Assembly: GCA_013202595.1 (NCBI GenBank)
Contig: JABMPV010000486.1
Coordinates: 1 to 7,532, forward strand
DNA: 7,532 nt
Source: a bacterium
GTDB taxonomy: Bacteria > Actinomycetota > Acidimicrobiia > Spongiisociales > UBA11373
Reading direction: 5' to 3'
This document shows positions 5,297 through 7,532 of the stretch, piece after piece. Position 1 is the stretch's first letter. Every line of letters starts with the position of its first letter. Made by a program: the position numbers and the translations under genes. The notes beneath the pieces are model-generated. The model saw only the letters and a list, made by a program, of their open reading frames with translations. It had not been told where the DNA came from and did no database searches.

Positions 5297-6325
5297 CTAT
5301 ATGAGCGTGCCCTGCTGCGATCCGCCGCCCGGCGCCTCCAGCCCGAGATGGCGATACGCCTGGGCGGTGGCGATCCTGCCACGGGGTGTCCGCTGGATGA
5401 ACCCCTCCTGCAACAGGAATGGCTCGTAGGCGTCCTCCACGGTCTCGGTCTCCTCGCCTACGGCAATCGCCAGGGTCGACAGACCCACCGGACCGCCGCC
5501 GAACTTGACCACGATGGCCTGCAGGATCGCCCTATCGACCTTGTCGAGACCGCGATCGTCCACCTCGAAGACCCGCAGCGCGGTGTGTGCGGTGTCGGCG
5601 TCGACGATGCCACTCGCCCGGACCGTCGCGTAGTCACGGACCCGGCGCAACAGGCGGTTGGCGATCCTGGGCGTCCCTCTGCTCCGCGTCGCGATGATGT
5701 GCGAGCCCTCCTCATGGATGGGGACATCGAGGATGCCGGCCGAACGGCGCACGATCTGCTCGAGATCGGCTGCGTCGTAGTAATCGATCCGGGCCACATA
5801 GCCGAAGCGATCGCGCAGCGGCGGTGAGACCCTGCCGACCCGGGTGGTGGCCCCGAGCAGGGAGAACTCGGCGAGATCGAGCCTGATCGAGTGGGCAGCC
5901 GGACCCTTCCCGACCACGATGTCGAGCTGGAAATCCTCCATCGCCGTATAGAGGACCTCTTCCACGGTCTTGGGAAGGCGGTGGATCTCATCGATGAAGA
6001 GGACGTCGCCGCGATCGAGATTGGACAGGATCGCGGCGAGGTCGCCTGCTCGCTCGAGTGCAGGGCCCGACGTCACGCGGAATCTGGCATCCATCTCCGC
6101 GGCCATGATCCCGGCAAGGGTGGTCTTCCCCAACCCCGGCGGGCCGGAGAACAGGACGTGATCGAGCGATTCGCCGCGACCGCGCGCAGCCTCCGTCAGG
6201 ATGGCCAGGCGCTCTTTGAGCTCGGCCTGGCCAACGAACTCCTCCATGCGCCGGGGCCGGAGGCCGGCGTCGAACGTCTCCTCCTCCGGCTCCAGGCCTC
6301 CGGTGAGGATTCCTTCGTCCCTCAT
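5297..6325 (-). CDS. ruvB: RuvB, Holliday-junction branch-migration ATPase
   Basis: RuvB is the AAA+ motor that, loaded on DNA by RuvA, pumps duplex through Holliday junctions during recombination and fork repair. The 342-residue protein has normal length. Visible motifs are the N-terminal RPRRMEEFVGQ (23-33), Walker A GPPGLGKTT (61-69), Walker B LFIDEIH (109-115), sensor 1 GATTR (158-162) and SPPLRDRFG (167-175), which includes the arginine-finger region. They continue with the sensor 2 region RGTPRIANRLLRR (216-228) and the C-terminal winged-helix DNA-binding segment with EGFIQRTPRGR (307-317). All expected motifs are present. ATG 6325 overlaps the ruvA stop as ATGA; AGGGG directly abuts the start, too close for normal Shine-Dalgarno use, so translation probably depends on coupling to ruvA. 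The stop is TAG at 5299-5297. Confidence 0.98.
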   Translation of the reverse strand: MRDEGILTGGLEPEEETFDAGLRPRRMEEFVGQAELKERLAILTEAARGRGESLDHVLFSGPPGLGKTTLAGIMAAEMDARFRVTSGPALERAGDLAAILSNLDRGDVLFIDEIHRLPKTVEEVLYTAMEDFQLDIVVGKGPAAHSIRLDLAEFSLLGATTRVGRVSPPLRDRFGYVARIDYYDAADLEQIVRRSAGILDVPIHEEGSHIIATRSRGTPRIANRLLRRVRDYATVRASGIVDADTAHTALRVFEVDDRGLDKVDRAILQAIVVKFGGGPVGLSTLAIAVGEETETVEDAYEPFLLQEGFIQRTPRGRIATAQAYRHLGLEAPGGGSQQGTLI

Positions 6326-6897
6326 CCCCTGCCCAATCTCTGCAACGCCGCCTTCAACAGGTCCTCGACGGATCCAGCGACGTCGATGCCCTCGAGCGCC
6401 TCGCGGATCTCAGCAGGCTGGTAGCCCAGGCCTTCGAGGGCATCCCTCACCTCGGCCACTCCAGAGCCCCCGGACAGCACCGCCTCGGCCTCGGGCATCT
6501 GGAACCGGGCGCGAAGATCGAGCACCAGTTTCTGAGCGCTGCGCTTGCCGATCCCCGGCACGGCGACCAGGGTGTCGACATCCTCCGTGAGCACTGCCCG
6601 CTGCAATTCGGCCGGGCTCAAGGTCCCGAGCACGGCCATGGCCAGCTTCGGCCCGACTCCGCTCGCCCCGAGGAGGAGTCGGAAGAGATCCCGCTCCTCC
6701 TCGGTGGGGAACCCGTACAGAGCCATCAGGTCTTCACGGACGTGGAGGTGGGTATGAACGACGGCTTCCTCCCCCACGGCGGGGAGATCGCCGACACCGA
6801 CGGCGTTGAGCGCTATCTCGTAGCCGACGCCGCCGACGTCGAGCACGACCGACCCGATCGTCTTGGCAGCCACCATGCCTCGAAGCCTGCCGATCAT
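6322..6897 (-). CDS. ruvA: RuvA, Holliday-junction binding protein
   Basis: RuvA tetramers bind the four-way junction and hold it open for the RuvB motor and RuvC nuclease. The 191-residue product begins MIGRLRG, the usual start of the OB-fold domain, and has VREDLMALYGF (53-63). Two helix-hairpin-helix motifs follow: GASGVGPKLAMAVLG (77-91) and VAVPGIGKRSAQKLVLDL (111-128). A variable acidic linker (about 135-147) leads to the C-terminal RuvB-contact domain (148-188, including EALEGLGYQPAEI-like spacing). The frame is open 16 codons further upstream, but ATG 6897 is clearly right: it gives the family N-terminus, has GAGG 7 nt upstream, and overlaps the ruvC stop as ATGA. At the 3' end it overlaps ruvB in the same way. 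Confidence 0.97.
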   Translation of the reverse strand: MIGRLRGMVAAKTIGSVVLDVGGVGYEIALNAVGVGDLPAVGEEAVVHTHLHVREDLMALYGFPTEEERDLFRLLLGASGVGPKLAMAVLGTLSPAELQRAVLTEDVDTLVAVPGIGKRSAQKLVLDLRARFQMPEAEAVLSGGSGVAEVRDALEGLGYQPAEIREALEGIDVAGSVEDLLKAALQRLGRG

Positions 6898-7391
6898 CCC
6901 GCCGCCTCGATCTTGCGCTGCAGTCCGAACGCCTGCAGATGGCACAGGGCTATTGCCAGCGCATCTGAGGCGTCTGCCGGAGATGGAGCGGCATCGAGGC
7001 CCAGTCGCATGACCAGAGCCTTCTGCACCTGGGCTTTGTCGGCCCTGCCGTCACCGGCCACCGCGAGTTTGATGGCCGTCGGGGTGTACTCGGTCACAGA
7101 GAGGCCGGCCTGCGCTGCTGCGAGCAGGATCACGCCCGAAGCCCTGCCGACCGACGTGGCGGTCTGCAGGTTGTTGTTGACGAAGACCCGTTCGATCGCC
7201 ATCTCGGCGGGACCGTGCTCGGCGATGAGATCGATCAGATCCCGATGCAGCTCCTCGAGACGGCGCTCGATGGCATCCCGGGAAGAGGTGCGGATGGCCC
7301 CGGCGGCAACCGGGCGGATGCCCCGCCGCTCACGCGCCACGACCGCGTACCCGGTGGTAGACAATCCTGGATCGATCCCGAGAACGAACAT
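6894..7391 (-). CDS. ruvC: RuvC, Holliday-junction resolvase
   Basis: RuvC is the dimeric, metal-dependent endonuclease that cuts two opposed strands of a Holliday junction. From ATG 7391 the product has 165 residues. The acidic tetrad is visible as D7 (GIDPG), E67 (AIERVF), D140 and D143 (SPADASDALAIA), which are the expected positions for the RNase H-like fold. Other family segments are VNNNLQTATSVGRASGV (71-87) and YTPTAIKLAVAGDGRADKAQV (102-122 region). A TTG 21 nt upstream (7412) is in frame, but no Shine-Dalgarno supports it, and RuvC proteins normally begin just before the LGIDPG strand. ATG 7391 also lacks a Shine-Dalgarno. The start codon lies inside a LexA-box-like palindrome (7385-7398), suggesting possible DNA-damage control of ruvCAB. 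Its stop overlaps ruvA. Confidence 0.96.
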   Translation of the reverse strand: MFVLGIDPGLSTTGYAVVARERRGIRPVAAGAIRTSSRDAIERRLEELHRDLIDLIAEHGPAEMAIERVFVNNNLQTATSVGRASGVILLAAAQAGLSVTEYTPTAIKLAVAGDGRADKAQVQKALVMRLGLDAAPSPADASDALAIALCHLQAFGLQRKIEAAG

Positions 7392-7398
7392 GTGTACG
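7385..7398. promoter_or_regulatory. Candidate LexA (SOS) box at the ruvC start
   Basis: The plus strand reads CGAACATGTGTACG. It matches the Gram-positive/actinobacterial LexA consensus CGAACRNRYGTTCG at 13 of 14 positions; the single miss is A for T in the right arm. The site overlaps the ruvC ATG (7391-7389), where a bound repressor could block initiation of a leaderless or short-leader transcript. ruv genes belong to the SOS regulon in several bacteria, which supports the call. Against it, the GTTCG arm is partly fixed by ruvC codons 2-3 and no lexA gene is in view. Confidence 0.45.
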
Positions 7399-7443
7399 GT
7401 CAGAGTAGTCAATCATGGGCCGCCAGTCATTGGTTTCGATGAC

Positions 7444-7456
7444 ATCCGAATCGGAT
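7444..7456. promoter_or_regulatory. Perfect 13-bp inverted repeat between divergent genes
   Basis: ATCCGA, a central A, and TCGGAT form a perfect 6-1-6 palindrome in the 81-bp gap between ruvC and the plus-strand gene, 16 bp before the latter's ATG. It overlaps a weak -10-like GATACT (7454-7459). The position suits an operator for the rightward gene, but arms this short can arise by chance. No matching regulator is known to me. Confidence 0.3.
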
Positions 7457-7472
7457 ACTCGACCGACAACTG

Positions 7473-7532
7473 ATGACTGAACGGGCCCTGCCCGAACCGA
7501 CGACCTACTCAGCCGGCTACGGCTTCGAAGAC
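7473..7532 (+). CDS. Unrecognised divergent gene, first 20 codons
   Basis: An ATG at 7473 opens a frame that stays open to the window end and encodes MTERALPEPTTYSAGYGFED. Codons show GC-rich third positions (GCC, CTG, ACG, ACC, TAC, GGC, TTC, GAC), as in the neighbouring genes. It is the only plausible coding use of this end and runs opposite to ruvC. No Shine-Dalgarno is visible; a weak -10-like GATACT lies at 7454-7459, which would leave a very short leader. Twenty residues are too few to name a family, and no function is proposed. Confidence 0.5.
   Translation, partial: MTERALPEPTTYSAGYGFED

Noticed and set aside
7392..7412. Upstream TTG (7412) as the ruvC start
   Set aside because: No Shine-Dalgarno, and the added MTTLTVH has no place in the RuvC family N-terminus; ATG 7391 places the first strand correctly.
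1..7532. A new defence, mobile or biosynthetic system
   Set aside because: Apart from the broken lipoprotein gene and the 20-codon edge frame, every coding region belongs to a well-known housekeeping family in a well-known order; there are no transposases, integrases, att-like repeats or tRNA genes.

Overview
The window is a GC-rich stretch of bacterial chromosome. Almost everything in it is transcribed leftwards (minus strand). Gene content and sequence style point to an actinobacterium, most likely near the class Acidimicrobiia. The clues are high GC with GC-rich third codon positions, a SecD with the actinobacterial-type GITSDS motif, and Thr/Pro linkers of the TTTTVP kind in an extracytoplasmic domain. 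The class assignment is inference; no rRNA or other taxonomic marker is present.

Layout in the direction of transcription (right to left). (1) At the right edge, 7473-7532 holds the first 20 codons of an unrecognised gene on the plus strand, divergent from the rest. The 81-bp gap before ruvC contains a perfect 6-1-6 inverted repeat, and a near-consensus LexA/SOS-box-like palindrome overlaps the ruvC start. (2) ruvC, ruvA and ruvB (7391-5297) encode the complete Holliday-junction resolvasome; both junctions are ATGA stop/start overlaps. (3) 5243-4534 carries a lipoprotein reading frame that enters a cadherin/VCBS-like beta-sandwich repeat and then breaks: an in-frame TAA is followed within about 40 nt by a -1 frame change, and the rest of the repeat continues in another frame. 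This looks like a pseudogene or a sequence error. (4) queA and tgt (4474-2349) encode two queuosine tRNA-modification enzymes, again joined by ATGA. (5) yajC, secD and the first 59 codons of secF (2286-1) encode the accessory part of the Sec translocase. secD and secF overlap as GTGA, with a strong Shine-Dalgarno inside secD.

The order ruvCAB - queA - tgt - yajC - secD - secF is a classical conserved bacterial gene neighbourhood. Repair, tRNA modification and protein export share the transcription direction but not a pathway.

I do not see a new defence, mobile or biosynthetic system. Points worth a second look are the SOS-box-like palindrome at ruvC, the broken lipoprotein gene between ruvB and queA, a SecD with two extra N-terminal hydrophobic segments and a Thr-rich insert, substitutions in usually conserved motifs of both QueA and Tgt, and a hairpin that would bury the yajC Shine-Dalgarno. 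There is no tRNA, rRNA, CRISPR array, transposase or clear intrinsic terminator.
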